In this document: positions 22,156 to 34,617 of the stretch, one piece after another
Layout of the letters: the number at the start of each line of letters is the position of its first letter
Position numbering within the stretch: position 1 is the stretch's first letter
Source of the DNA: Bimastos eiseni
Taxonomy: Eukaryota; Annelida; Clitellata; Crassiclitellata; Lumbricidae
Assembly (NCBI GenBank): GCA_959347315.1
Contig: OY365807.1
Span: forward strand, 29,790,868 to 29,854,867
Reading direction: 5' to 3'
DNA length: 64,000 nucleotides
Translations under genes and position numbers: made by a program
Notes under the pieces: generated by a model
The model's database searches: none
The model's input: the letters and a program-made list of their open reading frames with translations, nothing else
Told to the model about the DNA's origin: nothing

Positions 22156-23284
22156 TGCATTATATAATATTAATTTCTTTTTTTGTTCGGCTGTTGTTTC
22201 TGCTCACTTTGCGCAATAAAGCTGGCGCTCACTTCATGCTTTGAACATCATTAGGCCTATCGCCATTTTGTGTTTGATAGTTGTGACGCGCGACACTCTG
22301 TACGATGGCGCTATATAAAAGTCATCGATCGACAGCATAGGCGTAGGAGGACTACGGATGAAGGTGTCTACCTGACACATGAGATGGGAGACATCAGTGG
22401 GTTTCGCCTGAGACAGACGGCCTCAATACAGACAGCGGGGATTATGCAGAGATCAACGGGGTATCAAACAACGAAACCCGACACCTCGAGGCCGATGTCA
22501 GAAACGACTGTCCCTACCATCTCTACGACCCACAGACAAGAAATTCATGAATCAGTTGAAGATTTGATCTGAACCAGCTGATTGACACGGATCATGAATA
22601 GGGGACAAATCCGATATGAATGGCGCAACCCACTAGGCGGTATAACGATAATAATGAAATTCGATCCCTAGGACCTGTTGCTCGTCTAAGACACTGGCAA
22701 TGTTCAGCCATAGCAGCCGTTAGTCAAACAGTAACTGTACGCCTCTAGGAGTCTGAAGTTACGCTAGGGACGCCAGGACCCGACCAATTAGAGTTTAGTA
22801 ATGGTTTCTGCCGGTGACCTGTCGTCCAATAGAGATACGAGTTTTGCGGTTGGGATGGCGAAGGAAATCGCCTATAGCAGGATTCATATAGCGTAGCAAG
22901 CAAAGGAACAGGGATTTGTTTCGGAACTGGACTGAGGGAGACGTAGGTCGTTCTGACGATAAGGGTAATCAACGTAGTTGGGAATCCAGTCTCCAACGTA
23001 CACCAGGGAAACATTTCTAAAAGGACACTAATAACTCCAGTAAGTGTAGATAGGATGAGTGGTGTGTATATATATAATTAAATATACATATTAAAACCAT
23101 CAAGTGTGTCGTGTTGCTGAGCTTGGTGATAGAGGAAAGAACCAGCGGGTACTCTCGTCATCAAGAAGAAGGAGTGGCGAGAGTGGAACCTGCGACAATA
23201 GTGCATAATTGATCTTCTTAGAACCGTTTCCACAAGCGGACCGATAACGTTACGTTCCTTGTGTTACTGGTAGACATGTTACAT
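22156..23284. other. no firm gene; one tail-like frame
   Basis: GGCGCTATATAA at 22,307-22,318 resembles the LINE 3' end motif seen at 5,684 and 53,754. A frame at about 22,400-22,550 reads like a tyrosine-containing cytoplasmic tail but has no convincing acceptor, so it is not called. Confidence 0.35.
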
Positions 23285-23510
23285 GGAATGCTGCAGAGGT
23301 TCGCACTTGCTCCGTTTCCTTAGTTTCGCTGACAGGCTTTACGCCAACCGGGTATGAGATGAATGAGGTGGTTTCTCGTTGCCTACCTCACAGACAATTA
23401 TGGGTGAGCAACTTGTCCAGGTCGCTATGCAGTGACTCGGGGTGTGTTCGAACCTGAGATCCTCCGAACGCAAGGCACCGAACATCCCACTACGCCACTA
23501 CGTTTGTCCG
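23285..23510 (-). mobile_element. tRNA-derived SINE, second subfamily
   Basis: Minus-strand head with A-box-like TGGCGTAGTGGG and B-box GGTTCGAAC. The body reads GTCACTGCATAGCGACCTGG, ACAAGTTGCTCACCCA, ATAATTGTC, collinear with the body of the other SINE family in this window (GTCACTGCGTAGGGACCTTG, AGCAAGTCCTTCGCGCA, CAATTGCTC). The two families therefore share a body under different heads. Confidence 0.6.
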
Positions 23511-25124
23511 TTCATAATTTGTCCGTTCCCATTTGTCCGTTCATAACATTGCCAAAGACACTTAGCTGCCATCAACCCACAATTCCCTTTCCTCATTGCT
23601 TTTCAAACCCACCGAAATGTCAACGCTGACATTGTGTTGTGTTTCAAAGTTCGAGTTAGGGCGTCGCATTTCAATTGTTTCTTGAAATAGACGCGAAAAC
23701 TCATTATCTTTTCCAATTTATTTTCCTCTCTCCATCTGTGTCCAGCACCATAATATACTTTCGTCACTGCACTCAGAAGCAAAATCTCCGGATTGCTATG
23801 GATCTTAGGACAGGGCTGTCAAGGCTATCAGAGGTAACTTTACATTAGGCCTATTTTCTACTCTTAACCTATGATTTCTGTTCTTGAATACCTTTTTGTT
23901 CTTTGTAGGCCTACCTAGAGTAAATTAATTATAATAATGATAATAATAATTATTATTTTTCAACTATGATATCAACAATAGGCCTAGAGCTGATAAAGGC
24001 GAGCAAGACATCACCTTGATCGAAAAACACTCGCACACATATCCTGCTAACATAATTAATATGCACCAAACTTGCGATTTAAAACAATGCCAATGCAGAT
24101 AAAATATATGAATGAGGAAATTAACTCACATTTTAAAGCGAATATCAACAAAACGCTTTCGAACTCAATTGAATAAAGAAGAGCTTAAATCGAAAATTAT
24201 ATTTTATAGATGTGACGTTCTTTCAGTAAACATTGCTCAACTTACGTAAAGTGTGGCTGAATGACAACAGTACCAAAACGAGCGAGGTTCCAAGCGTCAT
24301 CATCGTTTAACTGTCTTTCGAGACGGAATCGATGCGACTCGTCTAGTAAGCCTACAAGCTAAGTCAAATGAACTGCACGACAGCCAGTGGCAAATACTTC
24401 CAGAACGATCCGCTGAGTATTGTCCTAAGTTGTCGAGTTCTGGTATGGAAGGAAAGCAAAAGTCGCGTGTGTCAAAACATATCCAAATGACGTGGACTCG
24501 ATAGATATTTATATAGCGGACAACCGGACGATAACGGACACACGGAGGTATACACAGCCCACTGCACGCTACGCACACGTTGTATGGACGATGAGCATTA
24601 GCCGGTCAGTAGTTGTGTACGATTTCATAAGGAGTTTCTTTGAATTTCTCCATCCTACGCTTCTTACAGGCATCTCGTGTTCGTTTGTACTTAAAGTGAG
24701 GAAGAGGGAAAGGGACTGCTGCGATAAATAAGTTCACTGATGGTCGACCGTCGTTCACCGGAGTGCGATGAAACGAATACGGATGACCATTCGACACAAC
24801 ATCATTCAGAGTGAGTCCAGAGCGGCTAAGTAACCTCACACTCGCCTGGCAATCGGACGTGAATATATAAACTACATTAATTCAGGTACATCAGTTGATC
24901 GTATGACATTTCGTATACGCTGCACATTGTGCAAATGAAAGCTCAATAGTCGTCATTTCGTATTTTTAACTTTTGTAATAACTTTACTTGTTCGATTCTA
25001 CTCTTGCGTAAACGCATTAACCCACCGAGACAGTCTGAAATTCTTGAAATATCAAATAAGTGAAAAATGCATGACGTCATTGACATATAGTATTCTGACT
25101 TATTCATGACATACCTGTGCCTTC
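23511..25124. other. no gene seen
   Basis: AT-rich, unassigned. Frames on both strands near 24,300-24,840 lack domain or splice support. Confidence 0.4.
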
Positions 25125-25192
25125 AATCAGAATGCATAATAAGGACAATTAGCTTCACGAAAAAACTTAGGTCCACATTGCAGTCAGGCGTA
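25125..25192. repeat. dispersed repeat of about 65 bp, copy 1
   Basis: Contains AGCTTCACGAAAAAACTTAG and GTCCACATTGCAGTCAGGCG. It is repeated in the same orientation at 27,200-27,262. Confidence 0.5.
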
Positions 25193-25346
25193 GTGAAAAA
25201 TAAATTGCGCTTGTCGTAATTTTTGTGTAATGAAAAATAAATGGCGCCTATCGTAATGGTTGGCCAACGTCGATTCGATAGCAGGTGTTTGATATCGACG
25301 AGCGCCATGGACAGTCAAATAAATCCAAACGACTCATTCTCAACAA

Positions 25347-25349
<3 letters not shown>

Positions 25350-25407
<58 letters not shown>
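25350..25407. repeat. ATT/TAT trinucleotide microsatellite
   Basis: About 19 uninterrupted TAT/ATT units. Confidence 0.95.
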
Positions 25408-28400
25408 ATGGACGATGTCTAGAGCGCCGTAACGCAGACCATGCCGCTACAATGAATCTCAGGCGCAAAAAACCTGTATGTACTTCATTAAGTTAGAAAA
25501 ATCTGCAAATGTACACGCATGTTTGGTGTCTGAAATGACAAAACTATAGACGTTATAAGAATATTAATATGGCCTACTTTAATATCGATCTACAGAGAAC
25601 ACAAATATGTTCATATCGTCTCAACAAACAATCTGTTGGACAATCTCAATGAACACACCAACATTAATAATAGGTCAGTCTCATGTACATGTAGGACCTA
25701 TAACGTTTGTCGAATGCCACTATAGTCAAAGACAGACTAGCACCATCGAAGGCGGTAGAGGGCGGCTAAATTAAGGTCCACCGGAAACGACGACATCAAA
25801 GCACGTTCCATTGGAGTACAAGCCACTGTGTGCATGTATATGTCATTGCATGCCACATATTTCTTTTGATTGAATCAGAGTACAAGTTTTAGTATTGGCA
25901 TGTAACAAGCACTGTACAGCTTCCACATACATTGTACACGTATAATGAGATTATTAAGATTAACTGCAAATTTTTACTAGTTAGGGTCTAGACGACATGC
26001 CTCGCACAGCGAACAGAATAACAATCAAGCGTAGGCGTATACATGTATATATAATATATATAGAGCAGTCGGCAGGACGCTTTGGTAATTAATTAGTGCC
26101 CTGTTTGAAACGACAGCAACCGCCAGCGCGTGAGGGATATGTATCTATAAGAGGATACCATTCTTACGACTGCGTTCTAAAATATAAATACGCATCCCAG
26201 CAGGAAGGAAATACTAAACAGCCAGCGCCATATCCGCTACCAATTCGTACATGTATTTAAGCTGACCAAACTGTTGGAGCCATTCAAACCACTGTAGACT
26301 ATCCAATCACGATCAACAATGGGAGCCTCGCAATTGTTGATGGCAAACCGACGTAGGTGCAGATCTGCGCATACTTATTATATAAACACATAATTCCGAT
26401 TTACACATAAACCCACATGCATACTTGAACAGATGCACCAGCACAAAAAAAGCACTCAAGCTAGCACATGCTCACACACTGTTATTAGATTGGGACGATA
26501 GCGTCTGTCATTCCTTTACTAATAATTAATCGCTTTTGGCATAGTCCCGGTTAAGCGTAACAGGTTTTACATGTAGGCCTAATCTACAATGTATAGGCCT
26601 ACGTACGTTTCCCGTCATTTTTGATGATATTACGAGCGATTCATTTACTGAGGGCTCCAAGTTTCTTATTAATTTTTATTTGATTAACTTACTAGAGTAA
26701 TGTCCATGGTAGGACACTATGCGAGTGGTGCTATGTTAATACATTCCTATTACGGCTTTGATATTAACCTATTTGTGTGACAGTTTATTGCACTCGGCAA
26801 TATTATCAGTCGCCCTAATGTACCGTTCAAATTGGTTTCTTAATCGTCTACGGTGTATCCCATTCAGCTTGCGTGCTGAATGTACATGTACGTCCCATGT
26901 CACAAATCTAATTACAGCATTTCCGTTTCCAGTTCTAAGCTTCCCATTATGCATGGGTCCAAATATTCGCAATTCAATCAACTATCGTTTTCATCCCGTT
27001 TCCAAATTTTTATGAATGTCTGATCGAGGCAGTGGGTTGTTGGGTTTGAGTGCAAATGGAAAGGTCCATTATAGGCCTAGTAGACCGGCAACTGTAAGCA
27101 CAGGTAGGTGGGTGCGTATAAAGACTTTTGTATGCATACCGTGCTGCCATTGCTAGTAGCCTGGTTTATTCCTGACCGGCCTAAGCTGTATGCCTTCATT
27201 TGACATGAATAATAAGTCATTGAGCTTCACGAAAAAACTGAAGTCCACATTGCACTCAGGCGCAAGTCCTGTGGACATAGGCTGGTTTGCTTGGATGGAT
27301 GGGTGTGAGTGGGTGATTGAGCGAGAGAGTGGGTGAGTAGCCTACGCTTCACTCGGTTCACTATACCTGCTGCTATCAATGTTACTACTTATAAGATGTG
27401 AACTCCTGCTATTCCTTTCAACTCCGCTACTGTTCGGACTTTGACAGTACCAGTCTCCAGTGCCTGGAGAAAGGAGGAGGAGGGCGACACCATATCATCT
27501 TCGATATGGAACGGTGTCGTTGAAAAATCAACGACACATGCTATTCCTTTCAGCTGATGTCTAATTGCATTCGAAAACTGCCCTCTTCTCATATTCATCT
27601 AGCCTACGTGTTCTGTCTCAGATGGCTTGTAATAAACATGTTCTGAATCCCTCTGAGACTGAATAAATTCGTTTGGACACGAGTTAAAAACTTTGCATAT
27701 TGAATGTTGAGTGCAATTCAGTAGATCATCAATTGATGCATTGAGTCTTGGATTAGATTTTCGGATGATTTAAATGAGAGACTGGATTAGATTTTCGGAT
27801 GATTTAAATCTATATTTATCTTGGTAATCTAGCATTAATTAAGTCTCCGGAGAGAAAGGACTTAATTCCCTTTGAAATGATCTCCTCCATGTGCACAGGA
27901 AGACTCTATTCTATTCTATTTACGGATTTACAAAGCGCCTCTCACAGCACTCTGTTTGAACGATAATGATTAACTAAGACGTGTTTCCTTTTAGAGTCGA
28001 CTATTTTTTAGGACAACCTCATCGTAAAACGTTTTAGGTGCGTCCTCGCTTTCAAAATGGTTTTGGTCGGAGCTGCTTCTCGTTTTCTAGGCACGGTGCT
28101 GCACTTGAAAGCATTGCTACGTCGTCATACACAGCATCTCAGATCATTGGACTACATGTTTATCTAAAGAAGCCCAATTGAAAGTCGCATAGCAGGAGGA
28201 GAATTAAAATTATAATAGACGTACAAATGATAGTAATTATAATAATTATTATTATTTAATATTTATGGTTATAATTTTGGATCAACAAGAGATTAAGTAG
28301 CCAGCTAATGGTCTAATTGTAATTGTTATAGTTATTATTACAAGATCAACAAGGCAATTAAATAGCCAGCAAAAACATGTAGATCAACACCAGTTGAATG

Positions 28401-29984
28401 CTATGCATAATCACATAAAACACAGTGAAGCCATAGTACTGACTAGAGCCGGGAACAAAATACAGTCATTTCCATTTATTGTTACTTGATTCTTATATCA
28501 GCTAGTAATGTAAGAGGATCCAATTGCGAGATAGTGCGAATATGCGGTCAATATCGTTAAACTACTACAAATTGAATGGTAAGCAAAGAATCAAAGTGAA
28601 GCCCGCTCCAATTGATAGTCAATTGAGCGGCTAGTACCAATGAGTGATTGGAATAATGAATTACTGATCATAGAATCATTCAGAAATAAGTACCATCTAG
28701 CACCATGTCGGCGTGATAACTAGGCATTGGCTGTGAATGTAGAGTTACCGAGTTACATGTAATTCATTCACTTGCAAAATGTCTACAAATATAACCTAAG
28801 CATTTTTTTATTCATATAGCAATTAGCGCGTGAGTAACATCATAAACTCATGATTAAATCCTGCTATGTAATGCCATAATCAGTGCTCGAAATGGAAAAT
28901 TTGACGAAACGGACCGGAACACCATAAAATATATTGTACCATTCACAGGACAATTTTAAGGTTATACTAGAAACATGAATTAATCACTATGATAAAATTA
29001 TATAAAAAACGCATTGGTTATTTTGGTGTCTCGATGTTGTAAGCAGTCTGACACGCAATTTAATTTTGGTGTCGATATTTTTACCATGTTGTTCTGATCT
29101 TTCAAGTGCTTTCAGAAAAGCATCACTTTCCATGTTCAAATAGTTTTTCCCGCAAACTAGACGGTTGAGTTTATTTAGTGGTACCGTTAATAGCCTAGTG
29201 GCACACTCGTGCCATGGTTCAGATCTTAGAGATTCTTATATTGTTTTCACTAAGTATTCAGAAATTGTTTGATTTGCTTTCTGAGCAACCCAAAAGCGCT
29301 TTATTTTTTTACAATCAGCCAGTCATTGTATTGCTTAAAATGTGTCGCGCAGATCTTTGTAATAACAGGCTGGCAAATCGTCTTCTATATCATTTTGAAT
29401 TTTTGACGATATCAACGATTATTATAGATTTTTCCAGAACATATTCACCTTGATCTTCTTGAAGTTCTTAACCAACTCATTAATAACATAGGCCTTACTT
29501 GAGTTGAGCACTAGCCATACCTGAATACTCTCTATTTTGAAGGTAAATCTGGATTATCAGTGTTATCACTTATAATTGGCAGTTTTTTTCAACCGATTCG
29601 TTAAATTCATGGTAGTTAATTACCAAATATATTTTATTTCTGAATCTTATCATTTTTCTCTTGAAAATGAGAACACAAATACGCAATCATCCTTATTGAC
29701 TATATAATATTTTTAGACATGACATCGTCAGGTAATGAAGATGACGTCAAACGAAAGTAAACAACGAGTAGGGAAGAGTGGGGCTGTTATACTGTTTGCC
29801 ATCTCGTTATATTTAATGCCCGTTTATTGACATTTTTCAAGATTAATATTATAATTGATGACAGAAAGTGGACTTTGCAATCAGAATTTTTTTAATAATG
29901 TCCACTTGGAACAAGCTGAGCAGCAGAATGGCCAAAAATGACTTTTTTTCACGCGACGAAAAGGAACGGCGTTCTGATGCGTTC
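25408..29984. other. long gene-free stretch upstream of the Polinton
   Basis: No exon, RNA gene or intact element was recognised in 4.6 kb. It holds the second copy of the 65-bp repeat (27,200-27,262) and a short tandem duplication of GGATTAGATTTTCGGATGAT at about 27,749-27,806. Confidence 0.4.
27200..27262. repeat. dispersed repeat of about 65 bp, copy 2
   Basis: AGCTTCACGAAAAAACTGAA plus GTCCACATTGCACTCAGGCG, matching 25,149-25,190 with few changes. Confidence 0.5.
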
Positions 29985-29990
29985 CAACAT
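29985..29990. repeat. target-site duplication, left (CAACAT)
   Basis: CAACAT stands directly outside the left terminal inverted repeat and is repeated exactly at 44,211-44,216. Six bases is the known target duplication length of Polinton integration. Confidence 0.93.
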
Positions 29991-30328
29991 AGTAGTTGAA
30001 AGTGTAGCAGTCTGGCCCAAAATATGCACAAACCTAAGTTCTAGGTCAAACGCTAACCTACAGATTACCATTTCATTTTTTAACCCACTCTAGGTTACAC
30101 AATGTCTAAAATATGCACAAACCTAGGTCCATGGTTCAAACACCGACCTATAGGTTACCACAATATTGCAAATCCGACATAGTTCATGCACAAACCTAGG
30201 TCCTAGGTAAAATCTTCTACCTATAGGTTACCACAATATTGCAAATCCGTCACAATTCATGCACAAACCTAAGCTCCAGGTTAAATCCCTAGGAATTTCC
30301 AAAAGTTTTCGATGAGTCAGCAGTTTCG
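29991..30328 (+). repeat. left terminal inverted repeat
   Basis: 338 bp pairing with 43,947-44,210. The outer ~190 bp differ at only about five positions. It contains four copies of an ATGCACAAACCT-led subrepeat at 30,024, 30,113, 30,186 and 30,259 (spacings 89, 73, 73). The copy at 30,186-30,258 is absent from the right end, which explains the length difference. The inner edge (30,290-30,326) duplicates part of the polymerase 5' coding sequence. Confidence 0.92.
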
Positions 30329-30343
30329 TCGAAACCTATAACC

Positions 30344-33300
30344 TTGGTTAAAACCACCCCCTATACTCCCTATAAGTCAAAAGCCAAGGGAATTTCCAAA
30401 GTTTTCGATGAGTCAGCAGTTCAACAACAACAAAAATCTTGTGTATATAAAATGAATAGACCAGAAAATATTTTCACAGTTCTACTTAAAGACATGTCAC
30501 CCCAATATAAAATGGAAAAATGGTATTGAATTACGAAAAATTGCTAAACAAATGTACCTGTTCCTGACATTCGAATCCAAACACCCTCGAACCCGTACCA
30601 ACCCCGACAGCTCGAGAAGTATACGACAAAACTAAATCAGCGATTAATACATTCGCAAAGTGGATCGAAGGGCATATACCTGAAGAACCAAAGAGAAAGG
30701 TGAATGAAACGTTAGAAGCACTAAAAGCCAAAGTGAATTCTATATTCAGTAAAATTCATATGAGAACACTCAAAATAAGTGAGACGGCCTCAGCCATCAA
30801 GGGCTTCACGAAACAATACACGGTCGAAGGCGCAAGCAGAATTGACGCCACATCTTTTCTTAACACCATTGGAACACAGGCAGTACACTTATTGACAAAA
30901 AATCGTCAGACTAAGGTAAATTTTGTCCTTACCTGCACAATGGAGCGTGTAGATATGAAAACCGGACAAGTAGATTCCACAGATTTTCCTTTCGTCTCTA
31001 GGACCGAAGTTGTTTTAAACTCTACCAACCCGAGCGAAATATTTAATAATGCGAGGGATAAAATCTTAGAATCAATGGCCTCCTTCCAGATGCGTGGTAG
31101 TAACTGGAGACTTAGAGCGGTTACAAAATTAGATATCAATACGGTTGCATATAAACCGCTGAAAGGTAGTTCATACATTCCACTACCGAAATGTCTAGCT
31201 AGTAAAAAGGGTATTGTCAATATGAAGAACGAAGACGAAGAATGCTTCAAGTGGTGCGTAACGAGAGCCTTAAACCCGGCTGATAAGAATTCAGACAGAA
31301 TAACGAAAGAATTAAAAACACAATCTGAGGAACTTGATTGGTCTGGCATCGAATTCCGAGTAGCTGCAGATGATAATGTTATAAATAAGTTTGAGAGAAA
31401 TAATAATATTGGTATTAATGTTTTCGGTTTCGAGACAGATGTCCATCTATTCCCGCTATATTTATCAAAGCATGAGAACGATAAGTGTGTAGATCTGCTA
31501 TTCATTTCTGATGGAGAAAAGAATCATTATTGTTTGATAAAGAACTTTAACAGATTGATGGCGGTACAAACAGAAAACACCAGTACTTCGATGTACCATT
31601 GTAAAAGATGCTTAATCGGTTTTAGTAGAAAATATTCGCTACATAAACACACCGAGTACTGTTCCCAACACGCCGCTGAAAAGATAGAACTTCCAGAACC
31701 AGGAACTATGTTGAGTTTTAAAAATTATTAAAGAAAGACGAGAGTCCCCTTTGTCGTGTTTGCCGATTTTGGAAGTCTAATTAAACCTATAGACACTTGT
31801 CAACCAGACCCCAGCATGTCTTACACCAACAAATATCAAAAACACATCCCAAGTTCTTTATGCTATTATAAAAAATGTTTTGACGATGATCTATATTCGC
31901 AAGCTCCCGTAACGTTCACAGCAGAGAGCGAAGATGATGATGTGGCTCAGATATTTATAGACACTCTTATAGATAATATAAAGGAAATTTATAATCGATT
32001 TAAATTTCCAAAGAAAATGGTATTCGGAAAAAAAGATCAGGCTCTGTACAACTCGGCTACAGTTTGTCACATACGCGAAGGCGAACTTGGTAAAGATCGA
32101 GTTAGAGATCATTGTCACCTCAACGGTAAATTTAGAGGCGCCACTCATACTAAAATATAAAGTCTCCAAGTTTTTCCCAGTATTGTTCCATAATCTATCC
32201 GGTTATGACAGCCATCTATTCGTAAAGAAATTACAAGGTGATGATAACGAAAGGATTAACTGCATCCCTAGCAACGAAGAAAAGTACATTTAATTTAGCA
32301 GAGAAGTTGTAGTTGATAAGTTTGTACATAAAGAAAATAAGGAAGTACAGGTTAAACGAGAATTACGTTTCATCGATAGTTTTAGATTTATGGCATCGAG
32401 TCTTGACGCTTTATCGAGTAACCTGAGCAAAGACCAGTGTAAGAATCTAAGCAAGCACTATTCTAGGAATCAGCTCGACCTCCTACTTAGAAAGGTGTCT
32501 ATCCTTACGACTATGTTGATTCCGTCGAGCGACTGAACGAAACAAAACTACCACCAAAGTCAGCATTCTACTCAATACTCAACGACTCAGGTATTAGTGA
32601 CGAAGACTACAACCATGCACAGATGGTATGGAAAGAATTCGGATTCAAGACGTTGAGAGAATACCACGATTTATATAATGTGACTGATGTTCTCCTGCTT
32701 GCTGATGTATTTGAGAATTTTAGAGATGTGTGTTGTGAGAACTATGGTCTAGATCCCGCCTGGTATTATACTTCACCAGGTCTTGCTTGGGACGCTGCAT
32801 TGAAGTTGACAGGAGTAAAGTTGCAGTTGTTGAGCGACTATGATATGATACTAATGTTTAAGCATGGGATAAGAGGAGGTGTTAGCACCATTTCGCACCG
32901 TTATGGACAGGTAAACAATATGTACATACCATCGTTTGACGATAGCAAGCCTTCAACATTTATAACCTATTTAGACGCAAACAATTTGTACGGATGGGCA
33001 ATGTGTAAGAATCTACCAACTCATAGGTTCCAGTGGATGGGTAATGATGAGCTAAACGATCGGAGATCAACACCATGTATATTAGAAGTGGACTTGGGAT
33101 ATCCGAGAGATTTGCACGATCTTCACAACGATTATCCTGTTGCTCCAGAGAGTGTTAAGGTTAAAGAATCAGATGTTCCAAAACTTATACCAAACCTGTG
33201 TGATAAATTAAAGTACATAACACACTACGAAAATTTAAAACTGTATGAGAGCCTAGGCTTGAAGATAGCGAAAATTCATCGTGGAATAAAATTTGAAGAA

Positions 33301-34167
33301 AGTGCTTGGCTGAAAAAGTATATCGATTTAAATACCAACTTAAGGACCAGAGCCACCAATGATTTTGAGAAAGACTTTTTCAAACTAATGAACAATAGTG
33401 TGTTTGGCAAGACATGTGAAAACATAGAGGCTCGCGTAGACGTAAAACTGGTTTCCAGCGAGAAGCAAACCCTAAAACTAGCAGCAAGAACCAATTACGA
33501 CACTCGAACTATTTTTGATGGAATCCTAATTGCCATTCATATGAAACGAACGAAGCTATGTTACAACAAGCCTATATATCTTGGTATGTGTATTTTAGAC
33601 TTGAGTAAAACTATAATGTACGATTTTCATTATAATTACATCAAGAAAAAGTTCGAAGATAAAGCAAAGTTACTTTTTACATATACGGATTCTTTAGCCT
33701 ATGAAATTAAGACCGAAGACTTCTACGCCGATATAGCTCCCGACATTAGAAGTAGGTTCGACACTAGCGACTATCCTAAAGACCACCCCTCTGGTATAGA
33801 AACTGACATCAATAAAAAGGTCATTGGCATGTTCAAAGCTAAAGCAGCTGGTAAACAGATCGAAGAGTTTGTAGGCTTAAGATCAAAGTTGTATTCGTAC
33901 AAGATGGCTGGTGCAGACCACAAGAAATGTAAAGGTGTGAAGAAGAATGTCGTCAAAAAATCTATCACTCACGAAGACTACAAGGACTGCTTGTTCACCA
34001 AGAGAGAACAATTGAGAAAGATGAATGTCATTCGGTCGCATCTTCACGATATTTACACCGATGTAGTGAACAAAGTAGCCCTTTCAGCGGAGGATGATAA
34101 ACGAGTGATTCAGCAAGATGGAATCCACACTTTAGCATATGGACATTATTCCGTAAATATAAAATGA
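30344..34167 (+). pseudogene. POLB: protein-primed DNA polymerase B (POLB), broken
   Basis: This would replicate the element from protein-primed ends. Segments: an N-terminal region (30,344-30,529, then 30,700-31,731), an exonuclease region after 31,756, and palm/fingers/thumb from 32,623. Polymerase motif A is TYLDANNLYGW, the KxxxNSxFGK region is KLMNNSVFGKTCEN, and motif C is LLFTYTDSLAYEI. Breaks: frame changes near 30,530-30,570, TAA at 31,729, a frameshift near 32,150, TAA at 32,291 and a frameshift near 32,493. Exonuclease motif I reads FADFGS where the family has D-x-E, and motif C has Tyr (33,682) where the family has the first Asp of DTD. Both active sites are thus damaged beyond the frame breaks. 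The stop codon overlaps the protease start (ATGA). Confidence 0.93.
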
Positions 34168-34595
34168 ACCCTAGACTAATCGATGTCGAAGGCGTAACGC
34201 TACCTAATATTGCTTTGTCGAACGTTGATCTAATCGAAGCGGCGAGGAAACTAAATATAAATAATTTCAGAGGAGTATTTCTAAGAGTCGAGTTACCGAA
34301 GAAGCCAAGGGCGACCGAGTGCGGTATCCTTAATTTAGACGATTCTGACGGTAAAGGAACGCATTGGACGTGTTAGATCAAGCGCGCTAACGAAAAAATT
34401 AATTTCGACAGCTATGGACTTTCTCCTGCCACTGAATTGATAAATTATCTACAAAGGCCGCTATTTTTTTTCTACAACAGCGAACGAATACAACCAGACG
34501 GCCAAGTGTATTGCGGTCATTTATGTTTGTATGTCTTGAAGAAGACGATCAACGATGGTTGTAAATTTCAAGAAATCATAAACGAATTGTATTAA
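34164..34595 (+). pseudogene. PRO: adenain-like cysteine protease (PRO), one in-frame stop
   Basis: A 143-codon gene of the adenovirus virion-maturation protease family, which cleaves capsid precursors. FRGVFLRVELPKKP and CGILNLDDSDGKGTHW match the family's N-terminal half. His of GTHW (34,362) is the expected catalytic histidine, and Cys of YCGHLCLYVLK (34,512) the nucleophile. A TAG at 34,374, ten bases after the histidine codon, splits the frame; both halves are otherwise collinear and open. It starts inside the polymerase stop codon (4-bp overlap). The stop would remove the catalytic Cys, so this copy cannot make an active protease unless the stop is read through. Confidence 0.9.
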
Positions 34596-34617
34596 ATAAT
34601 ATCACCTATTTAAAAGC

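Noticed and set aside
22270..22572. Frame that reads like a receptor cytoplasmic tail with tyrosine motifs
   Set aside because: A stop lies just upstream and no pyrimidine-rich acceptor precedes it; no family likeness.
24300..24839. Overlapping frames on both strands
   Set aside because: No domain, splice signal or codon pattern to support either.
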